Shown here piece by piece: positions 1 through 13,170 of a DNA stretch of 64,000 nt (position 1 is its first letter; each line of letters opens with the position of its first letter). Under the pieces are notes generated by a model. That model was not told where the DNA came from. It ran no database searches and worked only from the letters and a program-made list of their open reading frames with translations. Both the position numbers and the translations under genes were made by a program. Source of the stretch: Plecoglossus altivelis (lineage: Eukaryota; Chordata; Actinopteri; Osmeriformes; Plecoglossidae); the NCBI GenBank assembly GCA_036571765.1, contig BROE01000019.1, positions 7,945,021 to 8,009,020 on the forward strand, given 5' to 3'.

Positions 1-56
1 AGAGGGACTATGGGTCTGGTGTGAAACCTATGCTATGCGTGAAGACAGTTCAATTA

Positions 57-90
<34 letters not shown>

Positions 91-3000
91 GTTGACATAT
101 TGAACAGGACTAAAGGTCAATGTGGCATTTATTGGTCAGAGGCTTTCATACCAAAGAAAGTACTCATATATTTTAACAAGAGAATCACACAAACATCCAT
201 GAATGAGTTCCATGCTTTTGGGCAAACAACTGTTGTGTGTCGTTAGTCTGGCATGCAGAGTAAACAATGGTGAGTGTTAGCTACCAGTCCTGGAGCATTG
301 ATGGGGTGGGGGGTAGAGAGGGGGGACTTTGACAAACAACCAGGGTTGATGGGTTCAGTGCATTACCAAAGTCAGACTCCTGCGAGTCAACATTGATTTC
401 TCTTAATGACATAGTGATGAATCAATCCCACCATGAGGTCTCGGCAAACAAGGGGATCTGGCTGGTCGTCTCAGCTGAGTCATGGGAAGAGATGACGGGA
501 CAGAGAGGCGAAGGCTGGGCAGGGCCAGCAGAGATATCCCAGCTGTACTCCCATCACTGTTGACACAACCTAATCTCATCATGGTCTAGATGCAAATCAC
601 AAAAGGCCTGTTCCATCTCGGTCGTAGCCTGGCGTTCCAAACCTCCTACGCTCCTCCTCATTGGCCAGTTTCCCTGTCTGTCCACTGCTTCCCAGCAGGC
701 TGGGATCCTGAACAGTCAGACGTGCCCATTGGGAACTGTGATTCCAAAGCCCGCCTGGCACGTTCTAAAGGGAAGCCCCTGCTCATCACGCGCTGTACAG
801 TGACCTTCACAGCTCTCCCTGACCACCCCGCCCTCATCTCCCACCCTGGTGACAAGCACCGACCTCATACTAACCAGCACAAACCCCCCATGGCCTAATC
901 AATTGTCTATAGAAACAGAAGTCACACACTGCTGCTTGAATTAAAGATGGCACCGTGCTCTGAGCCCACTTTTTGGATCATCAATCAGTGAGAGGTAGAC
1001 TGAGGGTCATGTGACTCTGTGACCATGACATAAAGGACCTATAGCGGTTTCAGGCTGGCTTGCATATTATGGGATGGATTGTTGTCCCACAGAGAGAAGC
1101 AGTCCATTACACTGTCAACGATTAACCCAGAAGACAGGCAGCCTGACTCCAGGAACCAAACTGGACAATGACTGCTTTTGTAGCATTTTCAGAGGCATAA
1201 TGGTGAAGTTTGTGACCATGTTACTTAATGCGGGCACACATTTCAGGCTGATTTGAGCAAAACAGGCAGGAAATATTCGAAATGGAAGAGGGAGTGTCGA
1301 TGTGTTTTTACATGGGGCAAAAATGACTCGCGTCAGCGAGCACTGAAATGACTAGAAAAACCTGCAGGGGTGTCCTAATTCTTCCCATTCCAGCAGGAGA
1401 AACCTAACTCTACCTGACAACTTATCCTGCAGTCTGTTAGAGGATAATAACAACAAGACAATATCAAAAAGTGTCCTCACAAATGAAATTTGAAAAAGAA
1501 GAATAAAAAAATAAAGTATAAAAGTTGAGGATACATGAGAGCCAACAACAGGCTAATTCACACACGCTCACACACACAAAAGGTGGCAGTGAAGAGGCCG
1601 ATGGCGCGATTACTCCACCTTTACTATGTACTAGGACACCATTTCTCAAAGCATACGTAGCCTTGTGGGTCGTGCTGTGCGGCGGAAACACGTGAGGAGT
1701 CGGGTTAACGAGGGACTGAGGTGTCATGTTCCTCAGATCATCAATTTCTCTGGCAGGAACGTTCTCAAACCAAAGGCCTGAGAAACGGAACCAGGACTTG
1801 TGCCTCGTTTGCAGGAGCTTATGTCTACGTAAGCCAAAAGGGACATCAGTCTATCAAAGCAGCCAAGTCTATGAGCCAGGAGACAACAACAAGGAGTCGT
1901 CTTCCTGGAAGCGATTCTCCCCTTCAGATGGTGTAAAACTCTCGCAGCACACAGGGTCTGGATCCAAGTACTTCTGACGATCTGAAAACAAGGGTGATAC
2001 CAACGTCTGATCTTCTCTGCTCTCAAAGAGACAAAACAGCCACTCAGCTGAGGGTTGTCTGACTTCATGACTTCAAGGCTGGTTAATTTAAGAACAGCAC
2101 GGAAAATTAATACTTCTGACAGCCTAAAGACTTGCTGAGAATCAACTTGTTAACCCAATCTTTTTCAATTATTTGCGAAAATTATTGACTAAAAGAAATA
2201 AGAAAAACAATGTAAAACTAAGTGAAATGGAAAGTAGAATCGCCCCTTTAGAGAAAAAAAATGGTGTCTTGGTTACAAATCACCTCTTCTCCTCGAATCT
2301 GCCACCATCTGCTAAGATTTCCTATCACATTTTCCAACATAGGAGAGTTTCCTTGACCCTTAAATCCAGGGAGCGTGGGCACATCAAACAGATCAACAGA
2401 TTACTGCACCATCCCCATGCCCTTAGGACAGGCTGGTGGATGTCACATGCAAAAGATGCAACCTTGTGACATCGTGTTCCTCATCCATGTGCTGGGGTGA
2501 ATGCTGAACATTCACGTCTATGGAACCTTGTAATGTGTCAGAGTAGAGAGTGTTTTAAAACAGCATGATATATATATGGGCAGGGGGAAGCAGCTAAGAA
2601 AACGAGAAAAGACCACCTTAAATTGTGCTTTTAATATATTAGTAATGACCCTTCAATATGCTAACAGGGACCGGTTTACTAACTAGTAAGACTATTAATA
2701 GACCTTTAATTCAAGAAATCCCTTCGCTTGTAAACCAAGACATGAGATCACGTGTCAGACTCCAACCCAATGGCTTCCTGTCTCTGTCCAACGTTGACTA
2801 AAAGGAATGTATTGAGCACTTTTGCGTAATCTGGGGAAAGCACATGTTTGATAATGGGGGAGAGGCAAGGAAAATAGATAAGGCATCTGTTACCCTTTGA
2901 CTTGTACAACATATAAAAACTATTTTTAAGACAAAACATTTTTTTAGTGCTCAGAAATTCTTACCACTAGTCTTAAAAGCTAATTTCCGGACATTCTCAG

Positions 3001-3952
3001 CAATATAAATAAACAAGTGCTGACGTATAACATCACTATTGTAAATTACTTTATTTTTTAACTGTCTAACCAATTCCTTGGAAGATTTAGCTTGTATAAC
3101 ATCGAGGTTTTTCGTATCAGTGCCATGTTGTTAAACCATCAACTGTGTTTCCAAATTACAAGTCAAAATTAGACCATGTCACCAAAGGTTACTAATAGTT
3201 AGCTGTGTGACAGTGACAAAAATCTACCCTTCATCATAATTTTTGTACACTAAACGGTGGTCGAGAGATAAGCTTCGAGTTAGCTAGCTCTGCTGCACTC
3301 TACTCAAACTAATAACGTTTGGTTGATTTCAGTGATTAGTGTTTGCACTTACATTGTATTTAAGTCACTGTTTCATGAGACTTTAACATAAGTTTGTAGC
3401 AGGTCAACCCCCATATTTGGTCTTGAAGGAAAATTCAACAACTGCTATTCTGCTCGAAGTTCCCTGCCAATATAGCAAGTTAGCCTAGCACTTTTGTTCT
3501 TTGTTGTCAGCTAGCCTAGCACAATGAGTTCTAGCAACAGACACCCTCGAAAGAAAATTGGAAGTTTACGTGCAAGACCTGGTTAACACACTCGACACCC
3601 AACTAATTAATTCACACATTTCAAATGTGAAATAAAGTTAAATATATTTGGTTCGTAAACGACACACGTACGTTATTACTTTCACAACTAATATTCAGAT
3701 AGCTATAGCTAGCTGTGCTAGCAAGGCCAAGCAATAGCGAGCTAAGGTTTCCTCATCTAATCTATCTCTCTAGCTGGATAAGATGGCTAGCGTTAGCTTA
3801 CTCAAATTGGCCCACATGAGCTTTTTTTGCTTGATAGCATTACAGCTAGTACTAAATGGAATGGCCGGATATTTTCGTTCACTGATTTTGACACAGATGT
3901 ATTGACAAGTATGAGCACGTGTCAACACAAACAAAATAAAGACTAAACTTAC
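1..3952 (-). other. ammecr1 intron 1 (part); no other gene recognised
   Basis: This stretch lies 3' of the ammecr1 exon 1 splice donor and reads as the start of a large first intron. I found no AMMECR1 exon 2 (the coding continuation after FTNDPY) on the minus strand here, so the remaining exons are probably beyond the left edge. Open frames are short and resemble no family I know. A (CAT)n tract lies at 61-89, and AT-rich sequence with many GCTAGC-type words lies at about 3240-3780. Confidence 0.6.
61..89. repeat. (CAT)n microsatellite
   Basis: About nine to ten uninterrupted CAT/ATC trinucleotide units, probably within ammecr1 intron 1. Confidence 0.9.
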
Positions 3953-4359
3953 TAGGGATCGTTTGTAAACCTGGGTGTTCTTGGTGGTTGGTATCCATAC
4001 AGATGGCAATAAAGCACGTCGAAACAGAAGCAGCACATCTCCGCTGAGACAACCATCTTCCTGCCTCCACTTCCCGATCCAGATCCAGGGCTGAGATTCG
4101 GGGAGAGGCCAGTTGAGTTGTAGCCTCCCGGTGTTGGGGACAATGCGTTGGTGCTACTACTACTACCTCCAGGACCTCCCAGGCCGTTCACTCGGTTCAC
4201 GTTCCCCGCCGCAACAGTCGAAGAGGAACCAATCCCTAAGTCCGATCCACAATGTCCGGTCCCTGCCAACCCGCTTCCAGCCCCCACCCCGCCAGGACCC
4301 CCCGACCCGGGGGATCCCGACAGCTTCTGCTTCTTCACCCCGCAGCACCCGGCCGCCAT
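3953..4359 (-). CDS. ammecr1: AMMECR1, first coding exon (partial gene)
   Basis: Encodes the N-terminus of AMMECR1, a conserved nuclear protein whose human orthologue is linked to Alport/midface hypoplasia/elliptocytosis phenotypes. The reading starts MAAGCCGVKKQKLS, matching the human start as remembered. It continues through a Gly/Ser-rich, low-conservation segment of about 85 residues and ends with SAEMCCFCFDVLYCHLYGYQ and PRTPRFTNDP, the beginning of the AMMECR1 domain. The exon ends after two bases of the next codon (TA, giving Tyr) at a GTAAGT donor (3947-3952), which fits the family continuation NDPY. An in-frame ATG lies upstream near 4400, but the family start is preferred. The rest of the gene is outside the window. 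What is seen is the sequence and donor; the identity is from family knowledge. Confidence 0.93.
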
Positions 4360-6183
4360 CTTGGAACAATCTGCACCGACACACCGCTTCCGACCCATCA
4401 CCGTCACCGCGGGGAGGGTGGGGGGGAACGGCGACCAGACGTAGAAATCCCACTGCGTTAATACGTATGACGGACAATGCTCCACTTTCACTTTTATATC
4501 GGACGACGAAATATCAAATGGTAAAGAGACTGCAATGTCACCCTGGCTAGTTGCACCTATACGCAACCTCACGTTACCAAAATTCTTAGCAATGGGTGAT
4601 TTCCTATACAGCCAGATGTGATGAACCAAATGAAACGGTTCGACGGTCACGTCAACGGTAGCTATAGAGCTAGTGCTAGCGAGAATATTTGATCAAGATC
4701 CAGGCTCCTTTCTTAGGATCACGATGGCTAGCAAGCTGTATAGCTACCCACCGAAGGAAGCCATGTCAAGCAGTCTTTGTTTAGTGCAGAATCTCATTCA
4801 CGGCACTCTCCACCAAGGCGACAGTTTTTTTTTTGTTTGTTGCTAGACAGCTATATAGCCAGGCAGTCCAGATGTGAAGCTGTCAGATACCTACTGCACT
4901 GCACCCCCCCGCAGCACAACGACAATCCTTTTTGTGTGGGAGTCGAGAGCTTGAGTACGCAGCACCCATATGCTTCAGCAGGAACAGTACATTAACGTTA
5001 CGCCTCGGATAGTGTAACGTTAGCTTTACTTTACACCAGCTGTCGACTACTTTCATCCGAACTATTAGCTTGACAGCAGATTCTATATTGGAGTTCCAAA
5101 CGTCAAGTCAACGCTGAGTAAAATGGCATTAGGCAATGCAGTTAGAGTCAAACAGCGTCAGTATCGTCCAAGTCATTTCAGCGCACTAGCAGCTGATCAG
5201 ACTATACCTGCATAGCCTAAAAGAATGTCTATTCTAGTCAAATCGAATGACCCAGCGTTATATTTTCTAGCGCTGAAAGTTTGCTGTAAATGTTGCAAGT
5301 TGTCATCCGTTTATTGGGATACATGTTAAAAGAGCATTCTGTTCCATCCGCCGGAATCCTCCGGGTTTGTTCAACCCTCGCTCCGCACTCGACTCAGCGG
5401 CTAGCATACCTCTGTGCCGTAGAAAAAAAAACCTTGTGATCATCTGTAGCTTAGTCACTCCAGCGCCGTATTTGCCTCCACGTTGAACCAGAATTCAGAA
5501 ATGTCCTACGCACAATACGTAGCAAACATGCTGGCCGATTATAAAATGTAATTTGAATTCCTGAAATAAAATACGTTTCGAATCGCTGCGCATCTCGCTC
5601 CTGCTCTCGCTTCATTTACTGCTGACAGTCATCGACTGAACCGCATTGTTGACCATCAATCAGACATAAGCTTACTCGAGTTATAGGCAGAATATATTTT
5701 GTTCAAACCATTTGACATCACGACCGATTAAACGTTAAGGTAAAAATATTAGCTGTTGAGGGAAAAGACTGACCTAATGACTTTAAGCCAGTGAGACTTA
5801 ATAACTTAATGATTAATTACTCAAAATATAAACCTTTCGAAAGGAAAGCTGTAAGGTAGACAGCAATGCTTCAAAGTAGTCTCCAGTTTTCCCTTCACCA
5901 AACACCACTAGATAAGAGTCAAATATTGTTTCACAAAAAAATCAAGTTTCATCATTTATTAAAGAATGTTAAAACTAGGAAACCATTTCCAGTAGTAAAA
6001 GCATTTGCTTAAGGTTTTTTATCACCACACAAACATTCACTATAGACCAATCCAACATCTACATTAGTGCATTTGAATCCCTCATAATTAGAACATCTGA
6101 CTAAGTCAATCATAGCTATTCTCTCCAGTCTCAAAGATTCCTCACATAAGTGGTGTCCAACAACAAACAATCGTTTGCTACAC
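4360..6183. other. ammecr1 5'UTR/promoter and ammecr1-kif4 intergenic region
   Basis: The first few hundred bases upstream of the ammecr1 start are GC-rich and are probably its 5'UTR and promoter. Further right the sequence is AT-rich, with GCTAGC/TAGCTA words at 4660-4860. No open frame resembles a known protein. kif4 ends on the far side, so the two genes are arranged head to tail. Confidence 0.5.
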
Positions 6184-6189
6184 TTTATT
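6184..6189 (-). terminator. kif4 polyadenylation signal (AATAAA)
   Basis: AATAAA on the minus strand, about 120 bases 3' of the kif4 stop codon; a short, plausible 3'UTR. Confidence 0.7.
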
Positions 6190-6308
6190 TAAGGAACTAC
6201 ACACATACATCACATTGATAAAAGACTTACAAAACAGTAAGACTATAGATACCAGGACAGGCCTACGGAGTGCATCACAGGCACTGCAGGTCTGCCTGCC
6301 TCTCCTCC

Positions 6309-8054
6309 TCATGACTCCTCTCTGATGGGAGTGCAACCAGAGAAGAAGCTGTTCTGACAGCTGGTGAGGACTCGCTTCTTCTTCTTCAGGAAGCTGACAG
6401 GGTTGTTTCTCTCCTCCTCTTCCTCGTCCTCTTCCTCGGTGACAGGTTTCCTCTGAAGCCTGAGGTCTGCAGGAAGGTGGCCTACGTCTCCAATGTGCAA
6501 CATCTGGAACCACAAGAGATCGTTTGTAACGATGCTGTTAAAAGTGTATCCAGCAGACGCTTTTCTCCAAAGTGACTCGTGGAAGAGAAGTTAAACGCAC
6601 AACCTCTTGATCTTCAGTGGAACACTGTGCCCCTGAGCTATACCCAATAAGGTAGTTATATTTTCAGTTCATTTCCTTCACGTCAACACAACTCCTGCAA
6701 ACAAGCAACCGCAAAGGCTCTGGCATAGCAGCTGAGGCACGGGTGTCAAATCCTGGTCCTCAGGGCAACTTTCCTGAAAGCTCAAGACATTTCCCTGCTC
6801 CAGCACACCTGATTCTAATGAAGGGTCATTATGAGGCTTCCACATAGCTTGGTAACAACCCATTCATTACATTAATTAGCAGCAGGTGTGCTGCAGCAGA
6901 GAAACATCTGAAACCTTCAGGACAGTGGCCCCTGAGGACCAGGATTAGACATCCCTGGTCTAAAGCTACAGTCTAGCCCTTTAAGAACCAGCAGATAAAT
7001 GTAGTGCGATGGGCGGAGACCTTCTTGGTGGGCGTGACGCAGGGGGGCTGGAAGAAGGTGGCGTCCCCGGCGTTGGCAGCTGTGGGGTCCTGGGGGATGG
7101 AAACCGAATCTCTGGATGCATCGTCAGTTTCGTTCGAGTCCTGTGATGAGCAGCAGAACAGGACATGACATCACAACGCTGCTTACATCACAACTGCATC
7201 TAAACCAATGCAGAGATGATGACACGGGTGCCCTACTATGGAGCTATAAAAAAAGGTGTTTGGTGTGAACAGCTAGGACTAAATATACCAGGTGAAAATG
7301 GCTTGTGTGTGAAGCAATATTAAGGAAATTAAGGCACAATAATAATCTCAAAATTATATTTGCATTTGTTGACAAAGGTTTTAAATCTAAATCACTACAC
7401 CTTCACTTATAATTCAACTGGTCTGTATCAGATCACTTTTCAGTTGGTATGCAAGTGTATAAACGTTGACGACCTGCACAAAATCACTAACTGCTTCCTG
7501 CTGGTTTCTGTATTTATGGAACTGTTGCCGACCCTTGCTCCTCACTCACCATGCTCTGGGACATGTGGGCGTCCATGTTGCGACATTTCTCATGATCACA
7601 CTGGCAGTTCTCCCCACATGTCATCTTGCCCTTGCGACACCGGCACTGTCGGTTGCTACAGCGACCCTTACAAGCACACTGAACAGACAGGAGCACAGAG
7701 ACTCAGCAACCTTGAATGTTTTGTTCTTCTACATAAACATGAATATGTCAAGTAAGTACACACCGCGGTACTGGTATGTAGCCCAACGTGATGTAGAAAC
7801 TGAACTAGGCATATCCTACACATACACTGTAGATGCATTATTATATAGTATAATCATTATACTATATAATATATATACAGAAGGATTATACTATAATGTA
7901 TAGACAATCTGCTGCTCTTGCTATATAAGCGCTTCTGTACAGTTATTTTAATGAAAGCTGCTAAATCAATACCCCTTCTAACAGCTGTCTCACCCCTGTT
8001 GCCCTGGTCTTCTTGAAAGTCCTTCGGCTTTTGTCATTCACAACAGGGCGCCAT

Positions 8055-8089
<35 letters not shown>

Positions 8090-11000
8090 CTCCGACGACA
8101 CCAACTCATCCAGATCGATAGCCACCTTTGTAGGGGCCCGAGCTGTGGTGAAGCGCCTTCCTTTGGGCTACAACAAGGAGAGGCGAGGATGTTATCGCTG
8201 CACTGTGGTTGAGATGATCACGGTTAGCATCTGGAAGCGTGTACGGCTAGCAGAGACGTGGTTACCTTGCACTGCTCAGAGTACAATACACACCCTTTCC
8301 TTTACTGTTGACCACCGACATACTGTTCTGCTGTTCTTTTCTACGTGCGCTACTTGTACGTCGCTTTGGATTAAAGCGTTCGCTAAATGAACCGCATGAC
8401 CATCTTCCGACCGGCCGTGTAGCTGGTGTGTGGAGACGCGGGGCAGGACCTCACCTTGGGTGGGACGTACTCAAAAGAATCGTCTGGAGATTCTCCGATC
8501 AGCGGGAGGGTAGCCATCTTTCTACCACTGGCCAACTGGAGCAGCGTCAGTTTCTGCAGAAGCATGAGAACACCTCTTTACTCCCACTCACGCCATCACA
8601 CACCGTGTCTGTGGCCATCACACACCGTGCCTGTGGCCATCACACACTGTGCCTGTGGCCATCACACACCGTGTCTGTGGCCATCACACACCGTGTCTGT
8701 GGCCATCACACACCGTGTCTGTGGCCATCACACACCGTGTCTGTGTTTGCAGGATACACCTGGGGAAGCAGCTCTACCTGTCGGAACTTTTCGTTCTCTT
8801 CCGTAAGTTTCTGGTTCTTGTCGGTCAGTTCTCGCATCTTTTCTATCTCTTCCTCCTGAGGAGGGAATAGAGGGTGAGACGAGACAAACACAGACAGACA
8901 GACGGAAACAGACATAGGGGGACAGAGACAGATAAGGGCACAGACAGACAGTCGGAGAGACACACACAGAGTGAGGTTCAGACTTAAACTCCACTAGGAG
9001 CAGCGTGGATGAGGAAGCAGTCAGGAAGTCATGTGACTCACCTGGAACTTGAGGCGCTGCAGCAGCTCTCTCTCCCGTTTGGAGGCGCGGCTCTCCTCTG
9101 GCTCTTTGTCGCCTGCGTGCACCTCGTCTGCCTTGTTCTGCATCTGGCTGAGCAGGTACAGCACCTGAGGGCGACCCACACACACACACACAACACCAAC
9201 ACACATTCAGTCGTCTACGAGACTTGACGTAAAGAAGGATTTTTGTTGTTAGAGAGAAAGAAAATCCACACAGACGAGTACACAGTGGTTTGTGCAGCAC
9301 ACAAAGAAGGACCAGAAGGGCACCGTTCAAATTCTATTACAGCAAACAGTGACAAGAACGTCTGTGTTACAAAGTGACAAAGTAAAAGGTTGGAAAGGGA
9401 GGAAAGGATGGATATAAAGAAAGAGAGGAAGGAAGGAAGGGGAAAAGCCCTGGTTGAGCATGATACAGCAGTCAGGGTGACAGCAGACCTTCTCCTGGTG
9501 TCTGAGCTCCACGTCCACCAGACGCTGCTGGTGCTCCACGTCCATGGAAGAGGCCATCTTCCTCTCGTCACACAGCTGCTTCTGCAGCTCCAGCTGGTTG
9601 GCCCGCTCCTGCTTCAGGTCGCTCTCCAGCTTGGCGCTCGCCGTCTTAGCAGACACCAACTGCAGCGTGGGGGGGGCGTCAGATACATACTTCTTAAGTA
9701 TGAGTAGAGTAGCAGAGAGAGAGAGAGAGAGAGAAAAAGAAAGTGAGCTCAAAGCAATTACTCAGACATGAGCACCTTCAGGGCACACTTGGCCTCCATG
9801 ATGGTGGTGATGGTGTCCCAGCGCTGCTTGGTCCTCACCTCCCCGTCCGCATCCAGAACCTTCTGCTGCAGGTCGGCTATCTGGGCGTTCCTGTAGAGGA
9901 CGTGGAAGGAAGCCAGGGTTACTGAGATTCATTATAATAAGCCATTCATATCAGCTTTAATGGGGATAGACTGCCAGTATTGCCAAGTTAAACTGGTTGA
10001 ACTCACTCCTCTGTACATAAAATGGATACAAGTATAGCTCAGAAAAGGGTGAGCGTGTCTGTTGTTCTGCGTCAACCATTTCAATTCATGTTCATTGCCT
10101 ATCATTTGACTTAAGTGTGCAACGGAGAAAAATAATAATAATGAAATCTTTTTTTTTTCACGTCTCTCTCCCTCCATGTGTTGGTGTGTGTTCTGTACGA
10201 CGTCCAGGTCCTCATAAGAAAGCCTAGCAAGGCTTTCCTCCTGAATGGAGAGAGCTGAGCAGATGGGCTGGCATGTGTCTGGGCTCTAGGTGTGAAGCTG
10301 CTCAAGGCGGAGCGTCTGAATGGCTCAGCGCTGGGAGCCGAGGAGGGATTCCCCCGCAGCGAGGCACGCTCACCTGAGGCCCATCTCTGTCTCCAGGTTC
10401 TCCACCTGCTTGCCCAGAGACGCCTCCAGCTGCCCCTGGCTCTCCAGCTCTGAGATGATGAGGGTGCGCCGCTATGGAGAGAGACGAGATGGAGAAGGAG
10501 ACAGAAAGCAAGAGAGAGGAGACAGAGAGAGAAGGAGAGACAAACACATTTATTGATCCAGTACTGAACAGTCAACCCAAACCGACTTGTGTGGTCCAGT
10601 CCAACAGTGGTCCAGTCCAACAGAGTGGTCCAGTCCAACAGAGTGGTCCAGTCCAACAGAGTGGTCCAGTCCAACAGAGAGCTTCCCTGAGATCTCCGGA
10701 TCCTTCAGAGCTGTTCTCACCCTGATCTTGGCAGCTGGCTTCTCCCCTGCCTCCATCTGCTGCCTGAGTTGGCACACCTCCTCTGCCAGGATCTTCCTGT
10801 CCTCCAGCAGGTCCCGCAGGTGGCGCCGTGCCTCCTCCGTGCTGACTAGCACCTCCACCTCGTTCAGGAGCCAGGCCTGCCCACACACACACACACACAA
10901 ATTACATTTTGAAGACCTCAGAGCCAAGTCTTTCCACACGTACGCCCCCCACACATCAAACACACAGCAAAACAGACGTCTCAGGACCTTGACTCTGCCA

Positions 11001-13136
11001 GCAGCTCCGTCGATGCCCTTGTGGACATCCTTCCTCTTCTCTGCCACCTCGCTCCTCTTGTGCAGCGCGTCCTTCAGTCGCTTGTTGGCAGCCGCTGCCT
11101 GGAGTGGCACGGATTAGTTAGCCTTCCACACACACCTCCCCTGACCTCTGCCCACACACATCCTCTGGCCTCCACACACGCACGCACGCACGGTTTTGGG
11201 TTCATAAGTGTCAGACCCCCCCCAGCTGACTGGAGGGACGAGTAACGCACACCTTGACAAGAACTATGCCCAGATCTGATGGAACTAAGAACATCTCTGG
11301 AGAGAGAGAAACAGAAACAAGGCTCACAGATGGATGAAAGGACTGAAGGAGACGATGGAAGCCTCACCTCCTCAGTCTTGCGACGCAGGACGTTGGCTTG
11401 CTTCTGGAAGTCTCTCTCCAGTTTCAGCATCTCGTACTGTCGCTTCCGGTCCTGTCACACACACACACTTTAGTGTCACTTTCAGATCATCTTAAACAAG
11501 CAAATAAACTTCCATCAAACCCAGCCAGGTTATTGAAAACAGGACACGTGTTTAAGGAAGTGTTTGAGGCCACAGTGAAAGGGGCGTGGTCAGATCCACC
11601 ATGGCACACCTTCTCCTTCAGCTGCAACACCTCCTTGTCTTTCTGGGTCTTCCAGACCCGGAATTTTTCAGAGTCCTCCTTCATCTGCCTCATCAGCTGC
11701 ACCCGCTGAGCTTTCATAGCCTACAGGAAGCAGGAAGAAGATGAGCAACCATCAACAACCACACATCCAATCCAATGTGTTTGAGAAGAAGGGGAGCTTC
11801 ATAAATCCACTCTCCACTGGAGTACCTGAATCTCCTGATTGAGCTTGTTAACGTTGCGGACGGAGGACTCTTTGATTTTCAGGAGCTTGGATTGTTCCAG
11901 AAGCTTCTTCTTCATGTCCGTGATCTGCCCCTCCAACTCCTGTAGCCTCTTCCTGCGCTGCTCGCTCAGTCTGGGAGGAGGAGAAAGACAAACAACAACA
12001 ACAACAAACGATGATGCTTCCTGCTTGAGGCACACTGGTGTCTCATTCCAAGTCCAGACAGCCTGAAGATGTTCTAAAAGCGTTCTGAAAGCGTCTTAAC
12101 TTGGCCTGATTCGCATCTTTCTTGCTGGAGTGGAGAACCATGATGAGGTCCTCCTTCTCCTTCTGCAGAGACCCGACCGACACCTGCAGACTCTTGATGT
12201 TATTCTGCAAAGCAACAGTGCATACGCATAGAACCCCAGATCAGGAAGGTCACAGATACAAAAACGTGTTCTTAAATGGTAAATGACAATGCTGGTCGTA
12301 TAATGATATGAACCATTGTTGTTTGAGAGTTGGAACACCTACCTGATGTTCCGCTTCCATAGGTTCTAGCTTGCTGTCGTTCTGACACATCTTCTTCACG
12401 TACGCCTCCTTCAGCGCCAGCACCTTGTTCAACTCAATCAGCTCCTTGGACATCTGGGCTTGGCGCAAAGCATGCTGGGTAGTGAAGCCTTCAGGGGAGT
12501 TCTTTTCATTGAGGGCATCAGCACTCTGTGGGGAGTAGACTGAAGGCATCAGTACTGTACTCACATACACCCAACTTTCTCATTACGGAAACAAAAAGAA
12601 GCAAGATGGCGTCTGAAAGTGACGCCGAAACGTACGCCAGGCGAGCCGTCTACCGGGGTGTTTCTTCCGCACCCCGTGGCCTGGCCGTCCTCCCCCTCCT
12701 CGCCTCCACCTGACGCCAGGGCCTCGATGCTAGCGGCTAGGCCAGCGCCCTCATCCTGAGAGGACAAGGACACAACAGTCACACTCCGAGGACTGCTAGC
12801 ATGGCGTGGCTACAACAGCTTTGTTTAGAACATGACACAAAGAGCCTGCTGTTCTCACCTGGAGATGTAGGATGACCTGCTGCAGACTCTGGATCACCTC
12901 CACGTTCTCCTTCAGCTCCTGGTCTTCCAAAGTCTCCACCAACTTCTGCAGGTCAACCTTACACCTGCACAACAAAGGGGTTCGTTTTTTCCGACAAGGC
13001 AAATACACGTCGCTATCAACTACATTACATTTCAATTTCTCCATCTATTTAAGATCCCTTTCTAACTAAAAATGCATTTGAAACGCTTCTGTTTTGTGAG
13101 AGCCCTCTGTCCCAGCGGCCATGAACCAGTAGATTG

Positions 13137-13170
<34 letters not shown>

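Noticed and set aside
590..898. 102-codon plus-strand open frame
   Set aside because: No recognisable domain, no coding-like composition and no splice or polyadenylation context; probably chance within ammecr1 intron 1.
4360..4650. N-terminal extension of ammecr1 reading upstream of MAAGCC
   Set aside because: The frame is open, but the family start is MAAGCCGVKKQK and the upstream residues match nothing; treated as 5'UTR.
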